From positions 1 to 58,485 of the forward strand of contig JNVT01000103.1 of NCBI GenBank assembly GCA_000737985.1: DNA of 58,485 nucleotides, in the 5' to 3' direction. A program made the translations under genes and the position numbers. This DNA is from Gammaproteobacteria bacterium MFB021 (GTDB taxonomy: Bacteria > Pseudomonadota > Gammaproteobacteria > Pseudomonadales > Halomonadaceae). The notes beneath the pieces are model-generated. The model was not told the origin of the DNA. It searched no databases and saw only the letters and a list, made by a program, of their open reading frames with translations. This document shows, one piece after another, positions 9,005-16,730 of this stretch (position 1 is its first letter; every line of letters starts with the position of its first letter).

Positions 9005-10737
9005 GATCTGGCCCGCTCCTCGCCGCGGGTCGCCCGGGCCAGTTCACGAATCGCGCCGTCGACCCGATTGGCTGTCTCGAGTTGGGCGCTGGCGGTGGTG
9101 GCGATCTCCTCGATCGAGTCGGTGGTCTGGGTCACGCCCTCGACGATGCGCGCGAAGGAGTCGGTGGCGCGCTGGGTCACGCTATTGCCGCTGTCGATGC
9201 GCTTGAGCGACTCGCCCAGCAGACGGTTGATCTGGCGCGTGGCGTCGGCGGACTTCTCGGCCAGCTTGCGCACCGCGTCGGCGACCACCGAGAAGCCCAG
9301 GCCGTGCTCGCCGGCGCGGGCGGCTTCGACCGAGGCGTTGAGCGCCAGCAGGTTGGTCTGGAAGGCGATCTCGTCGATCACTTTGACGATGGCATCGATA
9401 TCCTCGGAAGACTTCTGGATCGCCGCCATCGCCTCGCGCGAGTCGTTCAGCGACTGGGTGCCGCGATTGGCCTCCTGCTGGGTCTCGCGGGCCAGCGAGC
9501 GGGTCAACTGAGTGTTCTCCGCGATCGAGGCGATGGAGGCGTTGAGCGCATGGATCGACTGGCTCATGGCCTCGGTCTGGGCCTGGATGTGTTCTTCCAG
9601 CTCGACCTCGGCGGTGATGTCGGTGGCGAACTTGATCACCTTGTAGGGCTTGCCGTCGGCATCGAAGATCGGGTTGTAGGTCGCCTGGATCCAGACCCGG
9701 CGGCCATGCTTGCCGAGGCGCATGAAGCGGCCGTCGAACAGCTCACCGCGGCCCAGTGCCAACCAGAAGTCGCGATACTCGCGGCTGACCACATGGTCGG
9801 GTGCACAGAACATGCGGTGATGCTGGCCCTCGATCTCGTCGGCGTGATAGCCCAGCGTGTCGAGGAAGTTCTGGTTGGCGGCGAGAATATTGCCCTTGAG
9901 ATCGAACTCGATCACCGCCTGGGCGCGGTCGATGGCGTTGATCCGGCCCTTGAACTCGGCGTTGCGCTGGCGCTCGGCGGTGACGTCGTGGGCGAACTTG
10001 ACCACCTTGTAGGGGCGTCCGCTGGCGTCGAGGATCGGGTTGTAGGTGGCCTGCAGCCAGATGTCACGGCCGTGCTTGTCGAGACGGCGGAACTCGCCGC
10101 TGTAGAACTCGCCCTGGCGCAGGCGCGCCCAGAACTGACGGTAGTCGTCGCTCTTGGCGTAGTCCGGCTGACAGAACAGCGCGTGGTGGCGACCCTCGAT
10201 CTCCTCCAGGGTGTAGCCCACGGTGTCGAGGAAGTGCTGGTTGGCGGTGAGCACATGGCCGTCGAGATCGAACTCGATCACCGCCTGGGCGCGATCGATC
10301 GCCTTGACCTTGCCCTCGTACTCGGCGACGGCGCGCTTCTGCAGAGTGATGTCCGTGGCCAGCTTGATCACCTTGTGCGGCTTGCCCTCGCCATCGAGCA
10401 CCGGGTTGTAGGTCGCCTGTAGCCAGATCTCTTCGCCCTGGCGGGTGACGCGCTTGAACTCGCCGCTGACGAACTCGCCACGTCCCAGCCGCCCCCAGAA
10501 CTCCTGATAGGCGCGGCTCTGGGCATGGCGCTCGTCGCAGAACAGGCGGTGATGCTGTCCGATGACTTCGTCGCGGCGATAACCCATGGCCTCGAGAAAG
10601 CGCGCATTGGCGTCGAGCACGTGGCCATCGAGATCGAACTCGATCACGGCCTGGGAGCGGTTGACCGCCTGCCACAGCGCCTCCAGCGGCGGCGCGGTGA
10701 GTGAGTCGGTGCCAGAAGCAGAAGTTTCCAGGGACAT
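9001..10737 (-). CDS. Soluble methyl-accepting chemotaxis protein with three PAS domains
   Basis: A cytoplasmic receptor of 578 residues with no membrane segment. Three PAS modules lie at about residues 24-132, 146-254 and 268-376, each containing a HHxLFC or HHRMFC motif, and a methyl-accepting signalling domain follows (hairpin tip near FQTNLLALNASVEAARAGE). The arrangement resembles BdlA of Pseudomonas, which has two PAS domains and controls biofilm dispersal, but here there are three. The ATG at 10737 has GGAGG seven bases upstream; 29 further codons upstream do not look coding. It overlaps the triple-CheW gene by four bases. The ligand is unknown: redox, haem or flavin sensing by PAS is possible, and no membrane sensor is present. 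Confidence 0.9.
   Translation of the reverse strand: MSLETSASGTDSLTAPPLEALWQAVNRSQAVIEFDLDGHVLDANARFLEAMGYRRDEVIGQHHRLFCDERHAQSRAYQEFWGRLGRGEFVSGEFKRVTRQGEEIWLQATYNPVLDGEGKPHKVIKLATDITLQKRAVAEYEGKVKAIDRAQAVIEFDLDGHVLTANQHFLDTVGYTLEEIEGRHHALFCQPDYAKSDDYRQFWARLRQGEFYSGEFRRLDKHGRDIWLQATYNPILDASGRPYKVVKFAHDVTAERQRNAEFKGRINAIDRAQAVIEFDLKGNILAANQNFLDTLGYHADEIEGQHHRMFCAPDHVVSREYRDFWLALGRGELFDGRFMRLGKHGRRVWIQATYNPIFDADGKPYKVIKFATDITAEVELEEHIQAQTEAMSQSIHALNASIASIAENTQLTRSLARETQQEANRGTQSLNDSREAMAAIQKSSEDIDAIVKVIDEIAFQTNLLALNASVEAARAGEHGLGFSVVADAVRKLAEKSADATRQINRLLGESLKRIDSGNSVTQRATDSFARIVEGVTQTTDSIEEIATTASAQLETANRVDGAIRELARATRGEERARS
9901..10650. repeat. Intragenic PAS-domain triplication, 366-bp period
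   Basis: The same DNA block, beginning ATCGAACTCGATCACSGCCTGG, recurs at 9901, 10267 and 10633, so the spacing is 366 bases (122 codons) twice. Each copy encodes the start of one PAS domain of the soluble receptor (AVIEFDLxG). This marks two tandem duplications that kept exact length. Confidence 0.8.
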
Positions 10738-10871
10738 GCAGTGCCTCCGCGGAGCGGGATGAGGGCCGCGAGCCTGCCGCTCGGCAAAGCTCATGGTGGG
10801 TACCGCACAACATCGGCGGGGCAAGGGCGAAGTTTAATTAAACGCGACTATCGTCGAAATAAACTGGGCCC

Positions 10872-10902
10872 AAAAGACGATGCCGCCCCGTAGGGCGGCA
10901 TC
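10872..10902 (-). terminator. Rho-independent terminator after dps
   Basis: GATGCCGCCC and GGGCGGCATC (10879-10888 and 10893-10902) form a 10-bp stem with a four-base loop. On the minus strand CTTTT follows. It lies 34 bases past the dps stop and ahead of the receptor gene, which must therefore have its own promoter between about 10740 and 10870. Confidence 0.8.
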
Positions 10903-10935
10903 GATGGCAGCAGCGTGGCCGACAGCGAACGGGAC

Positions 10936-11409
10936 TCAGCCGAGATAGGCGTTGAGCATCCAGACCGTTTTTTCCTGCTCGCGGATATAGTCGCTGGCCA
11001 GTGAGGCGGTGCCCTCGTCGTCGGCGTCGCTGGCCTGCGAGAGGAGGTCGCGCTGAAGCTCGATCAGCACCTGCAGGCCCGTCACCAGCCCGCGCACGCA
11101 CTGCTTGCCGTCGGAAACCTTGGTGTCTTCCTGGATCTTCGATACCGCGAAGTAGTCGCTGTAGGCGTGCAGCGGCTGATAGCCCAGGGTCAGGATACGC
11201 TCGGCGACCTCGTCGACCTTGGTCAGCAGGTCGGTGTAGATCTCCTCGAACTTGGCGTGCAGCTCGAAGAACTGCTCGCCCTTGACGTTCCAGTGGTAGC
11301 CGCGAACGTTCATATAGAAGATCTGGTAGTTGGCCAGCAGCGCGTTGAGCTTCTCGGCGAGCTGTTCGGCTGCGGATGCGTGCAGGCCGATGGCATTGGT
11401 ATCCGACAT
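10936..11409 (-). CDS. dps: Dps family ferritin-like DNA-protecting protein
   Basis: Dodecameric iron-storage protein that oxidises Fe(II), preferably with hydrogen peroxide, and protects DNA during starvation and oxidative stress. It has 157 residues. The inter-subunit ferroxidase ligands are all placed: His39 (in YHWNVKG), His51, Glu55, Asp66 and Glu70. Their spacing is identical to E. coli His51, His63, Asp67, Asp78 and Glu82, with Glu replacing one Asp. The ATG at 11409 follows a strong GGAGGAA. It is monocistronic with its own terminator. The N-terminus is short and not very basic, so DNA binding may be weaker than in E. coli Dps. No OxyR site was confirmed. Confidence 0.93.
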   Translation of the reverse strand: MSDTNAIGLHASAAEQLAEKLNALLANYQIFYMNVRGYHWNVKGEQFFELHAKFEEIYTDLLTKVDEVAERILTLGYQPLHAYSDYFAVSKIQEDTKVSDGKQCVRGLVTGLQVLIELQRDLLSQASDADDEGTASLASDYIREQEKTVWMLNAYLG

Positions 11410-11540
11410 GACATTCCTCCTTAAAAAGCGATGGGCGCGACCAAAGTGTATGTCGCCATGTCGTCGCTGCCCAGCCAAGCCTGGGTATGGCCGACATAGG
11501 CGGCGACTATCCGAGCCGTCTCGGAAAAGGTGACACCCTC

Positions 11541-12683
11541 TCAGGCCCGCCCGCGCTCTGCGCGCCACACCCGCGCCAGGCTGCGGGCGTTGTCCTCCAG
11601 CAGGGCGGCGCAGCGGCTCAGCGCGGCGTCGAGGCTGAGCGGCCCGTCGGCGAGGGCGAAGGCGGCGGTGACGCCGTGGTCGAAGGCCGCCTGCCAGCCT
11701 TCGCCCAGACGCCCGGCCAGCACCACGCTGGGTACCCCGTGCTGCTGCGCGCGCCGGGCGATGCCGATCGGCGTCTTGCCGGAGAGGCTCTGGCCGTCGA
11801 GCTGGCCCTCGCCGGTGATCACCCAGTCGGCGTCGGCGAGCAGCGCGTCGAATCCCACCTGCGCCATGACCAGCTCGATCCCGGGGCGCAGCTCGGCACC
11901 CAGAAAGGCGCGGGCGGCAAAGCCCATGCCGCCGGCGGCGCCGGCGCCGGGCAGCTCGCGGTGGTCTTCGCCGAGGACGCGGGCGGCGTGGTCGGCGAAG
12001 TGGGCGAGTGCGGCGTCGAGGCGCTCGACATCGGCGTCGCTGGCGCCTTTCTGCGGGCCGAAGATGGCGCTGGCGCCGCGCTGGCCCAGTAGCGGGTTAT
12101 CGACGTCGACGGCGGTCTGAACCGTCAAGTTCGCCAGCCGCGGATCGAGGCCCGCGAGATCGAGTGTCGCCAGCGCCGCCAGGGCCGCGCCGCCCGCTGG
12201 CAGCGGCTGGTCGTCTTCATCCAGCAGGCGGGCGCCGAGGGCCACCAGCATGCCGGCACCGGCGTCGTTGGTGGCGCTGCCGCCCAGGGTCAGCACCAGG
12301 TGACGGGCGCCGGCGTCCAGCGCGGCCAGGATCAGTTCGCCGACCCCGTGGGTGGTGCTGTGCAGGGCGGTGCGTTCATCCCGGGTCAGGGCCTGCAGTC
12401 CGCTCGCTTCTGCCAGTTCGATGAAGGCGGTGCGCGACTCGGCGAGCCAGCCCTGGATCGCCTCCGCCGGGCGCCAGGTGAGCTTGAGCCCGCGCGCGCG
12501 GCGGCGCTCGGCCAACTGGGCGGCGGACAGCGCATCCAGCGTGCCTTCGCCGCCATCGCCCATGGGGCACTCGTGCAGGCTCGCTTCGGGCCACTCGCGA
12601 GCAATGCCGCGGGCTACGGCGGCAGCGGCCTCGCGGGCGCTGAGCGCGTCCTTGTAACTGTCGGGAGCAATGACGATCTTCAT
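11541..12683 (-). CDS. Glycerate kinase
   Basis: Glycerate kinase of the GarK/GlxK family, which phosphorylates D-glycerate to 2-phosphoglycerate using ATP and links glyoxylate or glycerate breakdown to glycolysis. The 380 residues match the family (about 380). The N-terminus IAPDSYKDALSA and the motif ECPMGDGGEGT (about residues 39-48) are signatures of the fold, and GGSATNDAGAGM is a later conserved loop. The ATG at 12683 follows GAGGAT. It stands alone: no tartronate semialdehyde reductase or glyoxylate carboligase gene is adjacent, so its pathway cannot be read from context. Confidence 0.92.
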   Translation of the reverse strand: MKIVIAPDSYKDALSAREAAAAVARGIAREWPEASLHECPMGDGGEGTLDALSAAQLAERRRARGLKLTWRPAEAIQGWLAESRTAFIELAEASGLQALTRDERTALHSTTHGVGELILAALDAGARHLVLTLGGSATNDAGAGMLVALGARLLDEDDQPLPAGGAALAALATLDLAGLDPRLANLTVQTAVDVDNPLLGQRGASAIFGPQKGASDADVERLDAALAHFADHAARVLGEDHRELPGAGAAGGMGFAARAFLGAELRPGIELVMAQVGFDALLADADWVITGEGQLDGQSLSGKTPIGIARRAQQHGVPSVVLAGRLGEGWQAAFDHGVTAAFALADGPLSLDAALSRCAALLEDNARSLARVWRAERGRA

Positions 12684-12912
12684 CGAATCCTCGGTTATGG
12701 CTGACGGCGTGGGTGCGGACGTGGGTGCAGGCCTGGGCGTGGTAGGGCGGCGCGACCAGCATAGCGCCGTTCGCCGCCAGCGGCGACGGCCCCGCCCGCG
12801 GTTGGGTGGCTGGGCGCGGACACTTTCTCAGGCAAAGCCTAATGGACATGGACCGACGACAGACCAACTGTCATGCTCACGCTGTTCGCCGTTGCCTCTC
12901 GAGGAGAGTGCC

Positions 12913-13530
12913 ATGAAACCATCATCCTGGCGTCGCCGGCTGCCCCGCGCGACGCGCTCCAGCCCCGCGGGCTGGTTCGTGGTCGGCGCGGTGGTCGCGC
13001 TGACCAGCGGCTGTCAGTCGCTGGCCACGCCGGAGCCACTCGCCGCCACGCGCTCGGATTCACTGCCTGCCGCCTGTCAGTGGCCGGCTACCGGGGAGAC
13101 CCTGGCGCGCCTGCGTGCCACCCGCCAGGCGCTGGAGCAGCAGGGCTATCAAGTGCTCGACACCGACGCCAAGCTGGGCCTGGTCAGCGCCGAGCGGCGT
13201 ACCGCCCAGCCCGGGCTGGGGGCGGTCGACAGCCCCTTCGGGCGTACCGGGTTCTGGGGCGGCTTCGGCCTCGGCGGTAGCCACGGCTACTCGCTGGGGG
13301 TGTTCCAGGGCTTCGGCGGTGGCTACAACACCGACCCGGTGCAGATCGAGCGGGTCTCGGTGGTCACGCCCGAGACGACCACTTACGTCGACCGCGATTC
13401 GGTGGTCGTCGACCACAACGGCTATCTGATCGATGCCCGCAGCTACAATCAGCCCGGCTTCTGCGCCCAGCTGCGCCAGTCGATCGAGTCCCAGCTGGCG
13501 GCCTCGGCCGCGCCAGGAGCAAGCCCATGA
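12913..13530 (+). CDS. Putative lipoprotein upstream of the metal exporter genes
   Basis: A 205-residue protein I do not recognise. It has a basic N-terminus, a hydrophobic segment and a lipobox ending LTSGC with Cys34 as the likely lipidation site; the residue after Cys is Gln, so outer-membrane sorting is expected. The middle holds a Gly- and Phe-rich stretch (about residues 110-140) and the end is Ala-rich. The ATG at 12913 has GAGAG upstream. Its stop overlaps the start of the next lipoprotein gene as ATGA, so the two are translationally coupled and likely function together. A periplasmic face of the outer membrane is predicted; the function is unknown. Confidence 0.7.
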   Translation: MKPSSWRRRLPRATRSSPAGWFVVGAVVALTSGCQSLATPEPLAATRSDSLPAACQWPATGETLARLRATRQALEQQGYQVLDTDAKLGLVSAERRTAQPGLGAVDSPFGRTGFWGGFGLGGSHGYSLGVFQGFGGGYNTDPVQIERVSVVTPETTTYVDRDSVVVDHNGYLIDARSYNQPGFCAQLRQSIESQLAASAAPGASP

Positions 13531-13940
13531 GTCCCCGCTTACCCCGTATCCCGCGCCATGGGCTTTCGTTGACGCTGATTTTACTGCTGGGGCTCGCCGG
13601 CTGCTCGGTGAACCCGCCGGCACAGCCGCGCAGTATCGCCGTCACCGCCAGCGAGGATGCCACCCTACGCGCGACGCTGGCGATGCTCGCCGAGCGCGGC
13701 TTCGTGATTCGTCAGGCCGACGGCGACCTGCGCCAGATCGATGCGGTGCTCGCCTCGCGCAGCGGCTACGAGATACATGCCGAGGTGACCGGCGGCAGCC
13801 AGCGCCCGCCGGGGCTGGTGCTGCAGAACGGGGATACCTATCTCACGCTGAGCGGTCGCCGCGGCGGCCAGCCGCTGGACGCCGTGTCGCTCGATCCGCT
13901 GTTCATCGACGTGCAGCGCCGCCTGGGGCTGCTGCCGTGA
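13527..13940 (+). CDS. Small putative lipoprotein, coupled to its upstream neighbour
   Basis: A 137-residue protein of unknown function with a lipoprotein signal: basic start, leucine-rich segment and lipobox LGLAGC with Cys26. The mature part is about 110 residues and looks alpha/beta (a predicted small globular domain with LAMLAERGFVIRQADGDL near the front). The first gene of the pair also has a segment with a QGYQVLDTDAKLGLVSAE pattern, so both may share a small fold that compares a helix with a following beta-hairpin. The ATG lies inside the upstream stop (ATGA), and its own stop overlaps a GTG that is in frame with the DUF1007 gene. Confidence 0.65.
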   Translation: MSPRLPRIPRHGLSLTLILLLGLAGCSVNPPAQPRSIAVTASEDATLRATLAMLAERGFVIRQADGDLRQIDAVLASRSGYEIHAEVTGGSQRPPGLVLQNGDTYLTLSGRRGGQPLDAVSLDPLFIDVQRRLGLLP

Positions 13941-13981
13941 ACCGCGGGTCATACGCAGATCCGCGTCATCGGACTCGTTTG

Positions 13982-14689
13982 ATGGCGATCCAGGGTTTGT
14001 TGAGTCAGAGCCTGCAACGGGGCTGGCGCCTGAGCCTGGGCATCGGCCTGGGGCTGAGCATGCTGGGCTGGGCGCCGTTGGCTTCGGCTCATCCTCACGG
14101 CTGGGTCGATATCAGCGTGCGCGGTGAGTTCGATGCCCAGGGGCGACTGGAAGCGCTGCGCCAGCAGTGGCGCATGGACCCCTTCTATAGCCAGGTTGTG
14201 ATGGAGGAGCTGGCCAGCGTCGATGACGACAGCAGCATGGCGGAGCGGCTGGATGCCCTGGGCGGCGAGATCCGCAACAACCTCGCCACCCAGCACAACC
14301 TGACCTGGATCGATCTCGATAACCGCGAGCTGGCCCAGGGCGAGGTGGTCGACACCAACACCGAGATCGACGGTGAGCGGCTGGTGTTCGAGTTCGTGCT
14401 GCCGCTGGCCCAGCCGGTGGCGCTGGGCGGGCATCTGCTGCGCTACCGGGTCTTCGACCCCACCTACTATATCGAGATGGTCCACGAGGCCAACGCCGAC
14501 GGTTCCCAGCCTTTACCCGAGGCGCTCACCCTGGATCGCGCACCGCCCGGTTGCACCACGCGTATCGTCAAGGCCAAACCCGATCCGCAGAAGGTGATGG
14601 AAGCGGCGATGCTCGACAAGACCGACACCGGCGAGCCCAACCTGGGGCGCTTCTTCGCCGAAACCGGAGAGATTCGATGCCCCGGTTGA
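13982..14689 (+). CDS. DUF1007 family periplasmic protein
   Basis: A DUF1007 protein, found next to NicO-type nickel/cobalt exporters or fused to them, of unknown biochemical role. From ATG 13982 it has 235 residues with a signal peptide ending ASA (about residue 36), followed at once by HPHGWVDI, a conserved His-containing start of the mature domain. The later motif FDPTYYIEM is typical. A GTG at 13937, in frame and overlapping the previous stop as GTGA, is an alternative start that would add 15 residues; I prefer 13982 because it leaves a normal signal peptide. The stop overlaps the start of the exporter gene by 13 bases, so a shared function in metal export or sensing is likely. Confidence 0.82.
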   Translation: MAIQGLLSQSLQRGWRLSLGIGLGLSMLGWAPLASAHPHGWVDISVRGEFDAQGRLEALRQQWRMDPFYSQVVMEELASVDDDSSMAERLDALGGEIRNNLATQHNLTWIDLDNRELAQGEVVDTNTEIDGERLVFEFVLPLAQPVALGGHLLRYRVFDPTYYIEMVHEANADGSQPLPEALTLDRAPPGCTTRIVKAKPDPQKVMEAAMLDKTDTGEPNLGRFFAETGEIRCPG

Positions 14690-15720
14690 GCCCCTGGCGC
14701 AGCGTGGCGCTGGCCCTTTGCGGCGTGCTGCTCGCCGCCGGAACGATCTATTGGCTCGGCTGGTGGCAGCAGGCAGCGGTGCAGGTGGTGCTGTGGCAGC
14801 GCGATCTCTATCACGCCCTGACCGCGGCGATCACCGCCATCGACCGCGCCCCAGGGCTTGCTACCTGGAGCGTGCTGCTCGGCGTCAGCTTCGGCTACGG
14901 CGTCTTCCACGCCGCCGGGCCGGGGCACGGCAAGGTGGTGCTGAGCACCTATCTCGCCTCCCAGGGTGGGGCCTGGCGGCGCGCCATCGTACTCTCCGCG
15001 CTCGCCTCGCTGCTGCAGGGGCTGGTGGCGATCGCCCTGGTCGCGGTGCTGGTGTTCGGGCTCGGCTGGCTGACCCGCGAGGCGATGGCCAGCGTCGATC
15101 AGGCGGAACTGGCGAGCTTCGTGATGGTGGCGCTGGTCGGTCTATGGCTGTGCTGGCGCTCGCTGCGCCGGCTGTGGCGCTGGCACGCCGCGCCTCGGGC
15201 GGCGGCTGGTCACGCTCACGGCCATGATCACGCTGATGATCACACCCATGAGCATACCCATGATCACGGCGCCGGTTGCGGCTGTGGCCATGACCATCAC
15301 GTTTCACCCCAGCGCGCCCAGGCCTGGGGCACGGCGGCGCTGACGGTGCTCTCCATCGGTATTCGCCCCTGCAGCGGCGCGGTGCTGCTGCTGGGCGCCT
15401 CGGCGCTGCTGGATCAGTTCGGCAAGGGTGTGGTGGCAGTGTTGGCGATGTCGCTGGGCACGGCGCTGACAGTGTCGTCGCTGGCGCTGGCGAGCGTGCT
15501 GGCGCGGGAGTGGACCCAACGGCGGCTGGCGCCGCTCTCCGGGCGGCGGCCGTGGGGCGCCTGGGTCGGCTTTGCCGGTGGCGCTGTGATCCTGGCGCTG
15601 GGGCTCTCGCTCACCCTGGCCCAGTGGCAGCAGGGCCCGGCCCCCGGCGCGCCCTTTCTGGGCTCGCCGGGGGCGGCCGCGGGTTCGCCTCTATTGCCGG
15701 GCGCGCGCGACGCCTCCTGA
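14677..15720 (+). CDS. NicO/RcnA-like nickel-cobalt exporter with His-rich loop
   Basis: Inner-membrane transporter of the NicO (HupE/RcnA) family that exports Ni(II) or Co(II). The 347 residues have about six or seven hydrophobic segments. A GPGHGK motif (residues 81-86) is the family's conserved intramembrane metal motif. A hydrophilic loop at 179-208 contains twelve histidines and two cysteines (CGCGHDHH at the end), like the His-rich loop of RcnA. A second motif, IGIRPCSGA, follows. ATG 14677 has GGAGA upstream and lies inside the DUF1007 gene. The Ni versus Co preference cannot be told. No RcnR-type repressor gene is adjacent. Confidence 0.87.
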   Translation: MPRLSPWRSVALALCGVLLAAGTIYWLGWWQQAAVQVVLWQRDLYHALTAAITAIDRAPGLATWSVLLGVSFGYGVFHAAGPGHGKVVLSTYLASQGGAWRRAIVLSALASLLQGLVAIALVAVLVFGLGWLTREAMASVDQAELASFVMVALVGLWLCWRSLRRLWRWHAAPRAAAGHAHGHDHADDHTHEHTHDHGAGCGCGHDHHVSPQRAQAWGTAALTVLSIGIRPCSGAVLLLGASALLDQFGKGVVAVLAMSLGTALTVSSLALASVLAREWTQRRLAPLSGRRPWGAWVGFAGGAVILALGLSLTLAQWQQGPAPGAPFLGSPGAAAGSPLLPGARDAS

Positions 15721-15722
15721 GT

Positions 15723-16148
15723 TCAGTCGACGAGGCCGGCTCCGCGCGCCAGCTGTTCGAGCTCGCCGCGTCGGCTCTCCAGGGCGGCTTCGGTATAGGC
15801 GCGCGGCTCGCCCTGGCCCCACACCGGCCCCGGCCAGGCGTCGTCTCCGCGGGTGCGCACGATCACGTGCAGATGCAGCTGCGGCACCATGTTACCCAGC
15901 GTCGCCACATTGAGCTTGTCACCGCCGTAGTGGCCCATCATCGCCTCGCCCAGGCGGGTGCCTTCGTGCCAGAGCTGGGCCTGCGCCTCGCTATCGAGGT
16001 GGTAGAGCTCGACCACCTCGGAGCGGCGCGGAATCAGGATCGCCCAGGGGTAGCGGGCGTCGCGGCTCAGGCGCAGCTGGCACAGCGGCAGGTCGATGAC
16101 GTGCAGGCTGTCCTGTTCGAGGCGCGGGTCGAGGGTGAAGGTCGGCAT
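15723..16148 (-). CDS. HIT family protein
   Basis: Histidine-triad fold protein of 141 residues, from a superfamily of nucleotide hydrolases and transferases (Ap4A or adenylyl phosphoramidate substrates). The active-site strand reads QLHLHVIVR, so the first histidine of the triad is Gln, as in several bacterial branches of the family, while the last two remain. Cytoplasmic. The stop lies two bases past the stop of the metal exporter gene on the other strand, so the genes are convergent. Upstream, 235 bases separate it from the entericidin-like gene and contain a 15-bp tandem repeat. Confidence 0.88.
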   Translation of the reverse strand: MPTFTLDPRLEQDSLHVIDLPLCQLRLSRDARYPWAILIPRRSEVVELYHLDSEAQAQLWHEGTRLGEAMMGHYGGDKLNVATLGNMVPQLHLHVIVRTRGDDAWPGPVWGQGEPRAYTEAALESRRGELEQLARGAGLVD

Positions 16149-16206
16149 GTTGGCTCCGGGGATCGGCGGCAGAAAGCGCCTACTCTACGGGCGGCTACGC
16201 CGGGAC

Positions 16207-16250
16207 GTCGAGCGCCGTGACGCCGAGCGCCGTGACGCCGAGCGTCGCGG
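16207..16250. repeat. Three tandem copies of a 15-bp GC-rich unit
   Basis: The unit GCCGAGCGCCGTGAC occurs at 16222-16236. A one-base variant (GTCGAGCGCCGTGAC) lies at 16207-16221 and a degenerate partial copy at 16237-16250. It sits between the HIT gene start and the entericidin-like gene, 134 bases ahead of the latter. This looks like strand-slippage expansion; no other function can be shown. Confidence 0.75.
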
Positions 16251-16383
16251 CCACGGCGGGGCGTTGGCGGGTAGACAGCGCGCAGCGGGGGCGCCTCTGC
16301 TATGTTGACAGTGGGTCGGCCAGAATCCGGCCTCGGTGGCATCTCGGGCCACTCACCAAGAAACGTTATGGAGGACGACAACG

Positions 16384-16515
16384 ATGAAACGACTGATTGC
16401 GCTGTCTCTGCTCGCCCTGCTGGGTGCCGGTATCCTGTCCGGCTGCAACACCGTCAGCGGTGCGGGCCAGGACATCGAAGAGGGTGGCGAAGCGGTACAG
16501 GACGCCGCCAACTGA
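16384..16515 (+). CDS. Entericidin A/B-like small lipoprotein
   Basis: A 43-residue lipoprotein. The signal sequence is basic then hydrophobic, with lipobox ILSGC (Cys21), followed by NTVSGAGQDIEEGGEAVQDA. The residues TVxGxGxDI after the cysteine and the helical Gly-rich tail are typical of entericidins, a toxin-antidote pair of stress-induced membrane lipoproteins in E. coli; related single genes are widespread. ATG 16384 is preceded by GGAGG, about ten bases away. A hairpin follows the stop. Only one member of the pair is present, so toxin or antidote character is undetermined. The gene is monocistronic. Confidence 0.85.
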   Translation: MKRLIALSLLALLGAGILSGCNTVSGAGQDIEEGGEAVQDAAN

Positions 16516-16523
16516 GGTGAGAG

Positions 16524-16549
16524 GCGTCCGGCGGCGAGCCGCCGGACGC
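16524..16549 (+). terminator. Hairpin terminator after the entericidin-like gene
   Basis: GCGTCCGGCGGC (16524-16535) and GCCGCCGGACGC (16538-16549) form a perfect 12-bp arm pair with a tight loop, nine bases past the stop. The following T-run is weak (TCTGGCTGT), so termination may be partial. Confidence 0.65.
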
Positions 16550-16730
16550 TCTGGCTGTGTGCGCGTCGTCGCCTGCCCTGCCGTGCCGAGGATACGCTTC
16601 GTACAGCGCGCCTTGGGGCTATCCCTCCGGTCGACTTCTCCGCTACGCTCGATCTCTGCGCACACCCTCAATCACCCACCGAATTTTGCGCGGTTCGATC
16701 CGTGTTTACCGTGGAGAGCTGCGACAACCG

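Noticed and set aside
10838-10870. Sigma-28 flagellar promoter upstream of the soluble receptor
   Set aside because: GACGATAG resembles the -10, but the TAAAGTTT-like -35 is absent at the right spacing.
11512-11525. CCGAG-CCGT-CTCGG as terminator of glycerate kinase
   Set aside because: The T-run falls on the wrong side for the minus-strand gene, and the stem is only five pairs.
16198-16250. CRISPR-like repeat array
   Set aside because: Three 15-base units are in direct contact, without spacers or cas genes.
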